Assembly: GCF_004361735.1 (NCBI RefSeq)
Contig: NZ_SNVV01000012.1
Span: 1 to 64,000, forward strand
DNA from: Azoarcus indigens
GTDB taxonomy: Bacteria > Pseudomonadota > Gammaproteobacteria > Burkholderiales > Rhodocyclaceae
Reading direction: 5' to 3'
DNA: 64,000 nucleotides
This document shows positions 44,041-51,687 of the stretch, one piece after another. Both the position numbers and the translations under genes were made by a program. The notes under the pieces were generated by a model. The model was not told where the DNA came from. It did not search any database and saw only the letters and a list, made by a program, of their open reading frames with translations. Each line of letters starts with the position of its first letter. Position 1 is the first letter of the stretch.

Positions 44041-44886
44041 ATGAGTACCCAAAAGAAAGCCAAGGTCGAACAGATCCACATTGAAGAGGCGGCACGGCTG
44101 AAGGCGCTCTACGAGACCCAGCGGCCCGAGAAGATGTCCCAAGAGAAGTTCGGGGCTACCTACGAGATAGGGAGCCAGGGCGTCGTGTGGCAGTACCTGA
44201 ACGCGCGAATTCCGCTCAATCTCGAGGCTGCGCTGAAGTTTGCAAAAGGCCTCTCATGCTCTGTCGGCCAGTTCAGCCCACGCCTTGCAAAAGACCTTGG
44301 CGAGCGTGATGTTTCTCACGCTCCAGCCGAGAAGATCGCCGACATATCACTTTCGGAAGATGCCGACCCTGCCGCTCGTCATGCAGAATCTATGCGTTCA
44401 TACGGATTGCATCCCATAGCAGTGTGGGATCATCCCGATGAACTGCCGGAGGGAGACTTCATCCAGGTGCCGCGCCTGAACGTCCATCTGTCCGCCGGTA
44501 ATGGCCACGGCGAACAACTGGAAATCGATTTGGAGCGCGCGAATCCGCAGGTATTCAGGGCTGAGTGGGCCCGGCGAGAACGGCTCAAGCCAGGTGCTCT
44601 GGCGAGCATGTACGCGAAGGGCAACTCGATGGAGCCGCGCATCTGCGACGGCGACAGCCTGCTGGTTGATACATCACAGATCGACGTGCTGGATGGGCGT
44701 GTTTATGCGGTCTGGTACTCGGGCGAGTTGCGGGTTAAGCGCCTGTACAAGCGGGTGGATGGCGGCTTGATCGTTCATAGCGACAATGAGCGGGACTATC
44801 CCAAGCTGGACGTTCCTCCCGACCAGTTGGAACACATTCGAATTATCGGCCGCGTGGTGCACGTTCAGGGGACTGGCGGCCTGTAG
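44041..44886 (+). CDS. cI: CI-type prophage repressor with S24 autocleavage domain
   Basis: The 281-residue protein has an N-terminal helix-turn-helix (MSQEKFGATYEIGSQGVVWQ, about 32-51) and a C-terminal LexA/S24 peptidase domain. Catalytic Ser196 lies in KGNSMEP and Lys233 in LRVKRLYK; the likely self-cleavage bond is Ala152-Gly153 in HLSAGNGHG. RecA-stimulated cleavage would induce the prophage. It should bind the five operators at 43.95-44.0 and 46.8 kb. The downstream kinase cassette is co-oriented and probably co-transcribed. Confidence 0.9.
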   Translation: MSTQKKAKVEQIHIEEAARLKALYETQRPEKMSQEKFGATYEIGSQGVVWQYLNARIPLNLEAALKFAKGLSCSVGQFSPRLAKDLGERDVSHAPAEKIADISLSEDADPAARHAESMRSYGLHPIAVWDHPDELPEGDFIQVPRLNVHLSAGNGHGEQLEIDLERANPQVFRAEWARRERLKPGALASMYAKGNSMEPRICDGDSLLVDTSQIDVLDGRVYAVWYSGELRVKRLYKRVDGGLIVHSDNERDYPKLDVPPDQLEHIRIIGRVVHVQGTGGL

Positions 44887-44896
44887 CGGAGGTTGC

Positions 44897-45004
44897 ATGG
44901 TGTCCCTGGTTGGCTGCGGATTCTGGCTGGCGCTGCGCTTCTGGTCAGCACCGTGGGCGCGCAAGCACAGGTCTGAGGTTTCGGTTCAGGTCTTATGCCC
45001 ATGA
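44897..45004 (+). CDS. Possible 35-residue hydrophobic peptide after cI
   Basis: The ATG at 44897 has GGAGG 4 bases upstream, directly after the cI stop. The product begins MVSLVGCGFWLALRFW and ends in a basic/polar tail. It fills most of the 152-bp gap before the kinase gene. Only the ribosome-binding site and hydrophobic N-terminus support it. Confidence 0.35.
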   Translation: MVSLVGCGFWLALRFWSAPWARKHRSEVSVQVLCP

Positions 45005-45038
45005 CTGCCACTTGCTTGAAACAGAAGAAAACGTCGCC

Positions 45039-45773
45039 ATGATCCGACTTGGACAGCTCATTCCCGGCGCCCGCCCACTGGGCGTGGGCATCAACGGTGC
45101 GGTGGAAGGCATTGCCGCATTTGCCGACGGCGAACACAAGGTGATTGCCAAAGCGTTGCCCATCGCCGAGATTGCAACCGAACTATATTGCTCGCTGGTA
45201 GCGCGCGAGCTACCTCTGCCAGTAGCGCCGCCCGCGCTACTTCTCGACCCGGAAACCGACTCGCTGATGTTTGGCAGCCTCGATGACGGCTACCCGAATT
45301 TTGCCCAAGCGGTACAGCTCGACCCCCTGAGTCCAGACCAGCCGGCGCTGGCCCGCTTCTATTCGGCGTTGCGCGATTGGGCTGCGGCACCCGAAGTGGC
45401 GAGCTTCGACGCTTGGATCGACAACCGCGACCGCAACCCGTCGAACTGGCTGTGGAGAAGTGAAACCGACTGGCTGCTGATCGACCACGGCAAGGCGTTG
45501 GGGTGCGACCCCAACTATCCGGCGCAGAATACGCTGCATGCGTACCTGATGCGCGCTTTCGACGGCGACGCGCAAGCCTCGACGCGACTCAAGCGGGCCA
45601 TGATCGGCGCTGCCATGAGCTTTTCTAGCCTACACGCCGAGATTGCTCGCGACCATATGCCAGACGTATTTTCCGATGCGGCCGCACAGTTTTGCGCTAT
45701 GCTGCAACGCGATTTTCCACAGCTTCCAGTACAGATCGGCAACCTCTTCCCCGGCCAAGCTACGCTGACGTGA
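45039..45773 (+). CDS. HipA-like protein kinase, cassette 2 (rex position)
   Basis: The 244-residue protein carries the same kinase core as the protein at 10041: candidate ATP-binding K38 (KVIAKAL), catalytic loop RDRNPSN (D131, N136) and metal-binding IDHGK (D149). The spacing between the two aspartates is 18 residues in both proteins. No N-terminal HipA regulatory domain is seen. It lies downstream of cI on the same strand and ends overlapping the partner gene (GTGA). This is the position of rexA in lambda. The substrate is unknown. Confidence 0.78.
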   Translation: MIRLGQLIPGARPLGVGINGAVEGIAAFADGEHKVIAKALPIAEIATELYCSLVARELPLPVAPPALLLDPETDSLMFGSLDDGYPNFAQAVQLDPLSPDQPALARFYSALRDWAAAPEVASFDAWIDNRDRNPSNWLWRSETDWLLIDHGKALGCDPNYPAQNTLHAYLMRAFDGDAQASTRLKRAMIGAAMSFSSLHAEIARDHMPDVFSDAAAQFCAMLQRDFPQLPVQIGNLFPGQATLT

Positions 45774-46624
45774 ACGCCCGCGACCTGAACTTTCCCGCCC
45801 TGCCTGCTTACACTGCAGACTGGTACGCCGTGCGCTTCGAACCCATGCGCGGTACGGGCGAGGCTTTCACCTGCGCCATCCTGCTGCGGGATGCGGTCGG
45901 CGTCGAAGTTCGCCAGGTGATCCGGGACGACATTCTGGCGGCGCTGTTCGGGCAGTACGCAGGGCACGTGCAGCGCATGATCGATGTCGTCCTCGATAGC
46001 TTGCGGGCCTTTGCCGTTGATCATGACCCAGCGCAATGGGCGCCGCCATTGACCGGCTTCTGGCTGTCAGAACGTCGCCGTGGTGCATCTCACGCCGAAC
46101 GGGCTGGAATCTATCGCCAGGCCATCCAGTTGTCGGCCGCGTTTGCGCAGCTCGACTACGCGCCACAAGAGCAAGACGAGCAGCCAGCGCTCGAAGCCGC
46201 GCGCACCTTCATCGGCCGTGTGCGCGACCGCGTGCGATCCGTTCGCGCCGATCTCGAGGTCTATTTCCAGCGGCAGGCACGCATCGTTCCCAATGGGTCT
46301 CTGGTGCAGTTCGGCTTTCTGATGCCAACACGCGCGGCGCATTTCGAAGTGCTACGCCCATCAACGCTTTCGACGTCCGTTCGTTTTGCCCGTGGCAAGC
46401 TGTACGAACTGAAGAAAGCACGTCCGCTTGTGCCACTGGAGCGGGCGGCATTGATCGTCGGCGTGCCGCATCGCGACGATCTGGGTTTTTCCGAGCGGCA
46501 GCATGCAGCCATTGAGCGGGAGCTCGGCGAGTTGCGCCAGGAAGCACAGGAAGACGACACCGAAGTACTGGCTGCCGTCAATGACCCCGAGGCCGCGCAG
46601 CACATCATCGACATCAGCACCTGA
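45770..46624 (+). CDS. Partner protein of HipA-like kinase, cassette 2
   Basis: The 284-residue protein starts at a GTG overlapping the kinase stop. Its N-terminus (WYAVRFEPMRGTGEAFTCAI) parallels partner 1 (FNIRCTPDLFTGESFNVGV), followed in both by beta strands and a helical segment; both are nearly the same length. The central part is helical (about 125-200) and the C-terminus is acidic (EAQEDDTEVLAAVNDPEAAQ). It is followed by a strong terminator, closing the cI operon. Function unknown. Confidence 0.7.
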   Translation: MNARDLNFPALPAYTADWYAVRFEPMRGTGEAFTCAILLRDAVGVEVRQVIRDDILAALFGQYAGHVQRMIDVVLDSLRAFAVDHDPAQWAPPLTGFWLSERRRGASHAERAGIYRQAIQLSAAFAQLDYAPQEQDEQPALEAARTFIGRVRDRVRSVRADLEVYFQRQARIVPNGSLVQFGFLMPTRAAHFEVLRPSTLSTSVRFARGKLYELKKARPLVPLERAALIVGVPHRDDLGFSERQHAAIERELGELRQEAQEDDTEVLAAVNDPEAAQHIIDIST

Positions 46625-46638
46625 TCCGCTCAAGATAG

Positions 46639-46769
46639 CCCGCCCTGCGCGGGATTTTTTTGCACGCCCGACCTTAACGCTCCGAAGAAGAATAACCAGT
46701 CATCGGCGTTCAGCCCGGAATCCTCCTTCACTTCAATCTCATGTAAGCCCGCCCTGCGCGGGCTTTTTT
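46639..46769 (+). terminator. Two near-identical strong terminators, 107 bp apart
   Basis: CCCGC-CCTGC-GCGGG followed by ATTTTTTT (46639..46661) closes the cI/kinase operon. AGCCCGC-CCTGC-GCGGGCT followed by TTTTT (46746..46769) repeats the same hairpin. Between them are 84 bases with no gene. The pair isolates the lysogenic operon from the early promoter downstream, like tIMM in lambda. The whole 46625..46976 gap holds only these terminators and the promoter-operator region. Confidence 0.82.
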
Positions 46770-46810
46770 GCGCCCTTCGTCGGGCGGCGGACAAAGTATC
46801 GCAGAAAATT

Positions 46811-46852
46811 ACTAGCGCCACTATTGCGCTATTAAAATAGTGCCGCTAGTAT
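46811..46852 (+). promoter_or_regulatory. Rightward early promoter with two CI/Cro operators (OL-like)
   Basis: Two 15-bp sites match the cI-cro operators: ACTAGCGCCACTATT (46811..46825) and, reversed, ACTAGCGGCACTATT (46836..46850); centres are 25 bp apart. A sigma-70-like promoter, TTGCGC (46824..46829), 17-bp spacer, TAGTAT (46847..46852), overlaps both sites, so repressor binding would silence the rightward early operon (46977 to integrase). The leader to the first gene is about 115 bases. Confidence 0.78.
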
Positions 46853-46976
46853 TCACCCCAAGCACTACCGATCACTCCCACCGAGAAGCACTGGACGCGG
46901 CCAGATACCCGGCGACTCCGCGAAGCCTGCGCCGGGGCTTTCTTCTCACTGGGGACCATCAACGCTTGGGGGAATC

Positions 46977-47741
46977 ATGGAAGAGCAAGCCGCGGCCTCG
47001 CCGCAGAAATACCAAATCAAGAACCGCTGGACTGGCGCAGTCATGTTCGAGTGCGGGCTGAGCGCAGAAGTCGCAGCTGGGGCCGAAGGGCTGAAGATCG
47101 GCTTCGCGATCAAGGCGGCGCTGAAGGTTGGCGCGAACCTGGGCGACGCGTACCTGCGCGGCGCGTACCTGCGCGGCGCGGACCTGGGCGGCGCGTACCT
47201 GGGCGGCGCGAACCTGGGCGGCGCGTACCTGCGCGGCGCGAACCTGGGCGGCGCGAACCTGGGCGACGCGGACCTGGGCGGCGCGTACCTGCGCGGCGCG
47301 AACCTGGGCGGCGCGAACCTGGGCGACGCGAACCTGGGCGACGCGGACCTGGGCGGCGCGAACCTGTGCGGCGCGAACCTGTGCGGCGCGAACCTGTGCG
47401 GCGCGAACCTGGGCGACGCGTACCTGCGCGGCGCGAACCTGGGCGGCGCGCAGGTCGATGACGGCTCCCTGTTGTCCGGTAGCAGGCCGATTATTCAAAT
47501 CGGCCCGATTGGGTCGGAATCTCGCTACCTCATCGCATACATCACCGCTTCCGGTTTGCGTTTGCGCGCAGGCTGCTTTTTCGGTGACCGCTCGGCCTTC
47601 GAGGCGAAGCTGGCAGAGCGGCACGGAGACAACGAGCACGCTCGCGAGTACCGCGCCGCGCTCGCATTCATCGACGCTCACGCGGAGATTTGGCCTGCAG
47701 TGGCGAAGATTGAAGCCGAATCCGCCGAGACGGAGGCCTGA
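46977..47741 (+). CDS. Pentapeptide-repeat protein
   Basis: The 254-residue protein has a short N-terminal domain (1-52), then 21 uninterrupted pentapeptides of the A(N/D/Y)L(G/R/C)(G/D) type (53-157), then a mixed C-terminal domain (158-254). Such arrays form right-handed quadrilateral beta-helices; some family members mimic DNA and bind gyrase. It is first in the rightward early operon under CI control. GGGGGAA precedes the ATG. The repeat is encoded by near-identical 15-bp units. The C-terminal domain is unrecognised. Confidence 0.82.
   Translation: MEEQAAASPQKYQIKNRWTGAVMFECGLSAEVAAGAEGLKIGFAIKAALKVGANLGDAYLRGAYLRGADLGGAYLGGANLGGAYLRGANLGGANLGDADLGGAYLRGANLGGANLGDANLGDADLGGANLCGANLCGANLCGANLGDAYLRGANLGGAQVDDGSLLSGSRPIIQIGPIGSESRYLIAYITASGLRLRAGCFFGDRSAFEAKLAERHGDNEHAREYRAALAFIDAHAEIWPAVAKIEAESAETEA
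47133..47447. repeat. 15-bp tandem repeat array (21 units) encoding the pentapeptides
   Basis: Each 15-base unit is a variant of GCGAACCTGGGCGGC; differences lie at a few fixed positions (GAAC/GGAC/GTAC and GGGC/CGCG/TGCG). Low divergence between units indicates recent expansion or gene conversion. Unit gain or loss would keep the frame. Confidence 0.9.
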
Positions 47742-47743
47742 TC

Positions 47744-48130
47744 ATGCTGCTCACGCAATACGGTCCGGGCGATCCGGCCACCTGGTCCTACGCCAACCGC
47801 GCCGGCAATCCGAATGTCGCCGAAGACGCTCGCGCAGAAGACGACCGCATCGAAGCAATCGCCTGCAGCAAGTTCCGCCGACTGGCCGCCGAGGACTGGG
47901 ATTCCGAAAAGGAAGCGGTCATCGACGAAGCGGAAGCCGACGACGACCTGTTCTTTCTGGCTCGTCTCGCAGCCGCCGCCGTCACCGGTCCGCTGGCCGT
48001 CCATCTGATCCTCAGCCCAATCTGCCGCGACCGCCTTGAGGCGCGCTGCATGGCTGAGGCTCGCATCCAGTTCGAGCAGGAGTGCAAGGAGTCCGAAGAG
48101 GACTACTACCGGCGCCGGGTGGAGGGCTGA
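47744..48130 (+). CDS. Hypothetical early protein (128 residues)
   Basis: Follows the pentapeptide gene by 2 bases. Acidic, with Asp/Glu-rich region (EDARAEDDRIEAIA, EKEAVIDEAEADDD) and a hydrophobic helix (LAAAAVTGPLAVHLILSPI at about 74-92). Function unknown; early-operon position suggests an accessory or host-takeover role. Confidence 0.6.
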   Translation: MLLTQYGPGDPATWSYANRAGNPNVAEDARAEDDRIEAIACSKFRRLAAEDWDSEKEAVIDEAEADDDLFFLARLAAAAVTGPLAVHLILSPICRDRLEARCMAEARIQFEQECKESEEDYYRRRVEG

Positions 48131-48133
48131 GCG

Positions 48134-48394
48134 ATGACGACGATCTACATCACGAAGTACGTCGTCTCGACCGGCGAAATCATTCGCAGTGACGCGACCA
48201 TTGAAGACGGCTGGGCCAGCACCAGCAACACCTGGGTGTATTTCAAGATGGATCGGGATGCCTTTACTGATCTCGATGAGGCGAAGCGGAACGCCGAAGT
48301 AAGGCGCAAGAAGATGATCGCGAGCTTGGAGCTCCGAGTTGAGAGGCTTCGGTCGGCTCAGTTCGGCGTGAAGGACAAAGGGGCTGCCCAATGA
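48134..48394 (+). CDS. Hypothetical early protein (86 residues)
   Basis: Begins MTTIYITKYVVSTGEIIRSD, beta-rich in the first half and helical/basic in the second (LELRVERLRSAQ). It overlaps the next gene by 4 bases. Small phage protein of unknown function. Confidence 0.6.
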   Translation: MTTIYITKYVVSTGEIIRSDATIEDGWASTSNTWVYFKMDRDAFTDLDEAKRNAEVRRKKMIASLELRVERLRSAQFGVKDKGAAQ

Positions 48395-48654
48395 CAACCC
48401 TCTTCCACCGGCTCCGCCGCGCCTGGCTTCTCGCCCGCCTGAAGCTGGCTGTCTGGGACTACCAGTGGGCCCTCGATCACGCACCGAGCCTCACCGTCGA
48501 GAAGCGCAAAGCGCTCTGGCGCGCTGAGTTCGCCCTGAACAGTCACGCGGCGACCGAGCCCGTTCCGGTGAGCTGGGATGGCCTCGTCCTGGTTGTTTCC
48601 GCAGGCGGTGCGCTGCCCTTCCTGGTTTCCGACCTTCTGGAGAAATTCAAATGA
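48391..48654 (+). CDS. Hypothetical early protein (87 residues)
   Basis: Basic, Trp-rich N-terminus (RRAWLLARLKLAVWDYQWAL) and a hydrophobic C-terminal stretch (GLVLVVSAGGALPFLVSDLL). It may associate with membranes. It overlaps genes on both sides by 4 bases. Function unknown. Confidence 0.58.
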   Translation: MTTLFHRLRRAWLLARLKLAVWDYQWALDHAPSLTVEKRKALWRAEFALNSHAATEPVPVSWDGLVLVVSAGGALPFLVSDLLEKFK

Positions 48655-48920
48655 GTAAGCGCACGCCTGGACCGTGGGAAGCGGCGTCGAATCTGATTCG
48701 CACAGTCCCCACTGCTGATGAGCAGGGAGGCGGAATGCAGGGCGGATTCCTTGTCGCGGAAGTGCCGGTCAATCAAGACCGTCACGCCGACGCTCGCCTG
48801 ATTGCCGCCGCTCCAGAACTGCTGAATGCCCTGCGCGAACTGCAAGCCAATCCCAACGATCCGCGCGCCCATCGCGTCGCGTTTGGAGCCATAGCCAAAG
48901 CCACCGGAGAGTCCGCATGA
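48651..48920 (+). CDS. Small phage protein with ADARLIAAAPELL motif
   Basis: The 89-residue protein has the layout TPGPW near the N-terminus and ADARLIAAAPELLNALREL in the middle that recurs in many phage early operons. The function of this widespread family is unknown. It overlaps the exonuclease gene by 4 bases. Confidence 0.7.
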   Translation: MSKRTPGPWEAASNLIRTVPTADEQGGGMQGGFLVAEVPVNQDRHADARLIAAAPELLNALRELQANPNDPRAHRVAFGAIAKATGESA

Positions 48921-49945
48921 ACGCCCCGACCAAGCGCGAGCAATTCCTCGCCGAGCGACAGACCGGCCTGGGCGCCTCTGACATCGCCGCCGTCCTTGGC
49001 TACAGCAGCTGGCGCACGCCGGTCGAAGTCTATCTCGAGAAGACCGGCCAGCGCGCTGCCGATGAGTCCTCGATGCGTCTGCGCTTCGGCCAGCACAACG
49101 AGGAGTTCGTCGCCCGCGAATACACCGAAGCCACCGGCCTGGCCGTCCAGCGCTACAACCCGATGCTGCGCCACCCGAAGTATGCCTGCGTGCTCGGGCA
49201 TGTGGATCGCCTTGTGATTCCGGCTGGCGCGAAGGTTGCAGCCCATCGTGGCGAGATCCGCACGGACCGCGGGTTGGAGTGCAAGACCGTGGATGACATG
49301 GCCTATCGCCTGGGCGAATGGGGCGAGCCCGGCACCGACGAAGTGCCGACCATCTACCTCATCCAGTGCGCCACCTATATGGCGTTGACCGGGTGCGGGC
49401 AGTGGGATCTGGCAGCGCTGATCGGCGCCGGCGCGAAGCCCCTGGCCATCTACCCCCTGAGGCGCGACCTTGACCTCGAGGAAGAGGTGCTGCGCCGGGC
49501 TGCGGAATGGTGGCAGCGGCACGTCGCCGCCCGAGTGGCGCCGGAGCCCATCAACGAAGACGACGTGGCCCTGCTCTTTCCGCAGGCCACGAAGCGCGAG
49601 CCTGTCGTCGCGACGCCTGATGTTGTTGCCCACGTCAATCAGCTGCGCGCCCTCAAGATTCTGGCCGATGAGATCGAGGCAGCCATTGCCAGCGAGACGC
49701 TACTCATCAAGTCGTTCATGGGTCATGCCGGGGAGCTGCTGATGCCGGGCACCGAAGACGACAAGAAGCCGCTTCGCCTCGCCACCTGGAACAACCGCAA
49801 GGGCCGCGTGACGTTCGATCTCGACTCCTTCGTCGGCCACCTCTGTCCCGGCGCCATGCCGGCCGAGCGCTCGCTCTTCATCGAAGACGCGAAGCGCGCC
49901 TACACAACGCGCGGCGAACCGGGCCGCACCTTTCTTCTGAAGTGA
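48917..49945 (+). CDS. YqaJ-family viral recombinase (lambda-exonuclease-like)
   Basis: The 342-residue protein has the YqaJ nuclease core: GLGASDIAAVLGYSSWRTPV near the N-terminus, FGQHNEEFVAREY (Glu), GHVDRLVI (Asp) and GLECKTV (Glu-x-Lys), the PD-(D/E)xK catalytic set. It degrades the 5' strand of double-stranded DNA to expose 3' ends for annealing by the RecT-like protein encoded next. Confidence 0.88.
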   Translation: MNAPTKREQFLAERQTGLGASDIAAVLGYSSWRTPVEVYLEKTGQRAADESSMRLRFGQHNEEFVAREYTEATGLAVQRYNPMLRHPKYACVLGHVDRLVIPAGAKVAAHRGEIRTDRGLECKTVDDMAYRLGEWGEPGTDEVPTIYLIQCATYMALTGCGQWDLAALIGAGAKPLAIYPLRRDLDLEEEVLRRAAEWWQRHVAARVAPEPINEDDVALLFPQATKREPVVATPDVVAHVNQLRALKILADEIEAAIASETLLIKSFMGHAGELLMPGTEDDKKPLRLATWNNRKGRVTFDLDSFVGHLCPGAMPAERSLFIEDAKRAYTTRGEPGRTFLLK

Positions 49946-49953
49946 GGCAAGCC

Positions 49954-50964
49954 ATGAGCAACGTGACCGCTCTCTCCACATCCATCGGCAACCCGCTTTC
50001 CGAGACGGACGCCATCACCAGCAACTCGTTGATCATGTCGGCTGAAAACATGGGCCTCATGATGAACTTCGCCAAGATCATGGCGACCGGCCGCGTCACC
50101 GTCCCGCAGGAATTGCGCAACGAGGGCGACTGCCTGGCCATCACCATGCAGGCCATGATGTGGGGAATGAATCCCTTCGCCGTGGCGCAGAAGACCCACG
50201 TCGTCAGCGGCAAGCTTGGCTACGAGGCCCAGCTCGTCAATGCCGTGATCAACAAGTCGGGCGTCACCCGGGACCGGATGCACTTCGAGTGGTTCGGCCC
50301 CTGGGAGAAAGTGCTCGGCAAGTTCGACGTCCGCAAGGGTGACAAGGGTGAATACCGCGTACCCAACTGGAAGCCCGCCGACGAAGAGGGCTGCGGCGTC
50401 CGCGCGTGGGCAACGCTCAAGGGTGAATCCGAAGCTCGCGAACTCGAACTCCTGCTCACCCAGGCGCGCACACGCAACTCCACGCTGTGGGCAGACGATC
50501 CCCGCCAGCAGCTGGCCTATCTCGCACAGAAGCGCTGGTGCCGCCTCTACGCCCCCGATGTGCTGCTGGGTGTCTATACCGCCGACGAACTGACCGAGCC
50601 AGTCGAGCGCGACATGGGCGCCGCAGACGTCGTCGAGCAGCCGCAGCGGCCGGCCACCCGCACCAACGCGCTGAAGGGGCGGCTCGGCGTCGGCAAGCAG
50701 GCTGCCCCGCAGCAGCCGTCAGTCTCCGCCGAGCAGGTACTGGCAGCCATCGAAGCCATCACCGACCGCGAATCCGCTGATGCAGCGAAGGCGCTCGGCG
50801 AGCAATTGCCGCCCGGGCCCGAGAAGGACGAGGCCAGCGCAGCTTACGCACGAAAGATCAAGGCGCTCCAGGCTGCTGCAGAGCAGAAGACAGCCCCCGC
50901 GGACGACGACAACGCCGACGACTTCCTGCGTGGCTACGAAGCCGAAGAGAAGCGCGGCGCATGA
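49954..50964 (+). CDS. recT: RecT-family single-strand annealing protein
   Basis: The 336-residue protein matches RecT: ITMQAMMWGMNPFAVAQKTH and GKLGYEAQLVNAVINKSG in the core, with W-x-D and YLAQKRWCRLYAPDVLLGVY following. The last 110 residues are Ala/Glu/Gln-rich and probably flexible. It anneals the overhangs made by the exonuclease upstream. The ATG at 49954 has GAGG 6 bases upstream. Confidence 0.88.
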   Translation: MSNVTALSTSIGNPLSETDAITSNSLIMSAENMGLMMNFAKIMATGRVTVPQELRNEGDCLAITMQAMMWGMNPFAVAQKTHVVSGKLGYEAQLVNAVINKSGVTRDRMHFEWFGPWEKVLGKFDVRKGDKGEYRVPNWKPADEEGCGVRAWATLKGESEARELELLLTQARTRNSTLWADDPRQQLAYLAQKRWCRLYAPDVLLGVYTADELTEPVERDMGAADVVEQPQRPATRTNALKGRLGVGKQAAPQQPSVSAEQVLAAIEAITDRESADAAKALGEQLPPGPEKDEASAAYARKIKALQAAAEQKTAPADDDNADDFLRGYEAEEKRGA

Positions 50965-51046
50965 CCGATCACGGGGCGAACCCGGCCACCTCTTCCCCCT
51001 CCCCCAACGGCCGGTAGTAGCCCCACCTCATTTTCAAGGACTGAAC

Positions 51047-51685
51047 ATGCCCAACCACGTAACCAACCGAGTCACCATTGCCGGCCCGGCCGAATCTGTC
51101 GCCGAGCTCCGCAAGTCCTGCTTTGCCATGCACAAGCCCGAAGTGCCGGCCTTTTGGCGAGAGAAGGCCTCCGCCGGCGGAGGCGGCGGCGCTCAAGAAT
51201 GGCTGGATCGCATCGCGAAACGCGAGGCGGAGCCTGAGTACGAAGTCTTCGACTTCAACAGGATCATCCCTGCGCCGGCGTTTATTGCCAACGGCGACGG
51301 CTTGATCAGCGGCTCACGTGAAGATCAGACCGGCCGCAACTGGCACCGCTGGAACTCCAAGAAATGGGGTACCAAGTGGAACGCTTACAAGCTCTCCATC
51401 GTAGAAGACGAACCAGGGAAGCTGGTTTTCCAATTTGACACCGCCTGGTCCAGTCCTACCCCGATCCTGGATGTCATTGCCGAGTGGTTCCCCGAACTCC
51501 ACATTGTCGCCGAGTATTTCGATGAGGGACATTGCTTCTGGGGTGTAGATACCAAACCGGTCAATGCTGCGAAGTTCAGCGTTCAGGAGTTTGGCGGCAA
51601 TGACGTATCGGAATTGGCCATTTCCGAGCGCAACCGCCTCTGCAAGAAACTGAAGGGCTATGACCCCGCGGAAGAGGAGGTTTGA
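51047..51685 (+). CDS. Api92/YubB-like (ferredoxin-fold) protein
   Basis: The 212-residue protein begins MPNHVTNRVTIAGP and includes EVFDFNRIIPAPAF and WGTKWNAYKLSI, followed by FQFDTAWSSPTPILDVIAEWFP, the pattern of Api92-like/DUF1281 proteins of phages and plasmids. The role is unknown. AAGGA lies 8 bases before the ATG. Confidence 0.82.
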   Translation: MPNHVTNRVTIAGPAESVAELRKSCFAMHKPEVPAFWREKASAGGGGGAQEWLDRIAKREAEPEYEVFDFNRIIPAPAFIANGDGLISGSREDQTGRNWHRWNSKKWGTKWNAYKLSIVEDEPGKLVFQFDTAWSSPTPILDVIAEWFPELHIVAEYFDEGHCFWGVDTKPVNAAKFSVQEFGGNDVSELAISERNRLCKKLKGYDPAEEEV

Positions 51686-51687
51686 CC

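Noticed and set aside
44041-45773. cI plus kinase read as a classical HipBA toxin-antitoxin pair
   Set aside because: The upstream protein is a 281-residue S24-type repressor with Cro and operators opposite, not a HipB; cassette 1 has no HTH partner at all; the kinase lacks the N-terminal HipA domain.
46959-47681. Long leftward reading frame antisense to the pentapeptide gene
   Set aside because: It repeats VRAAQ units only because the 15-bp array is open in several frames; the plus-strand frame has the ribosome-binding site and a recognised fold.
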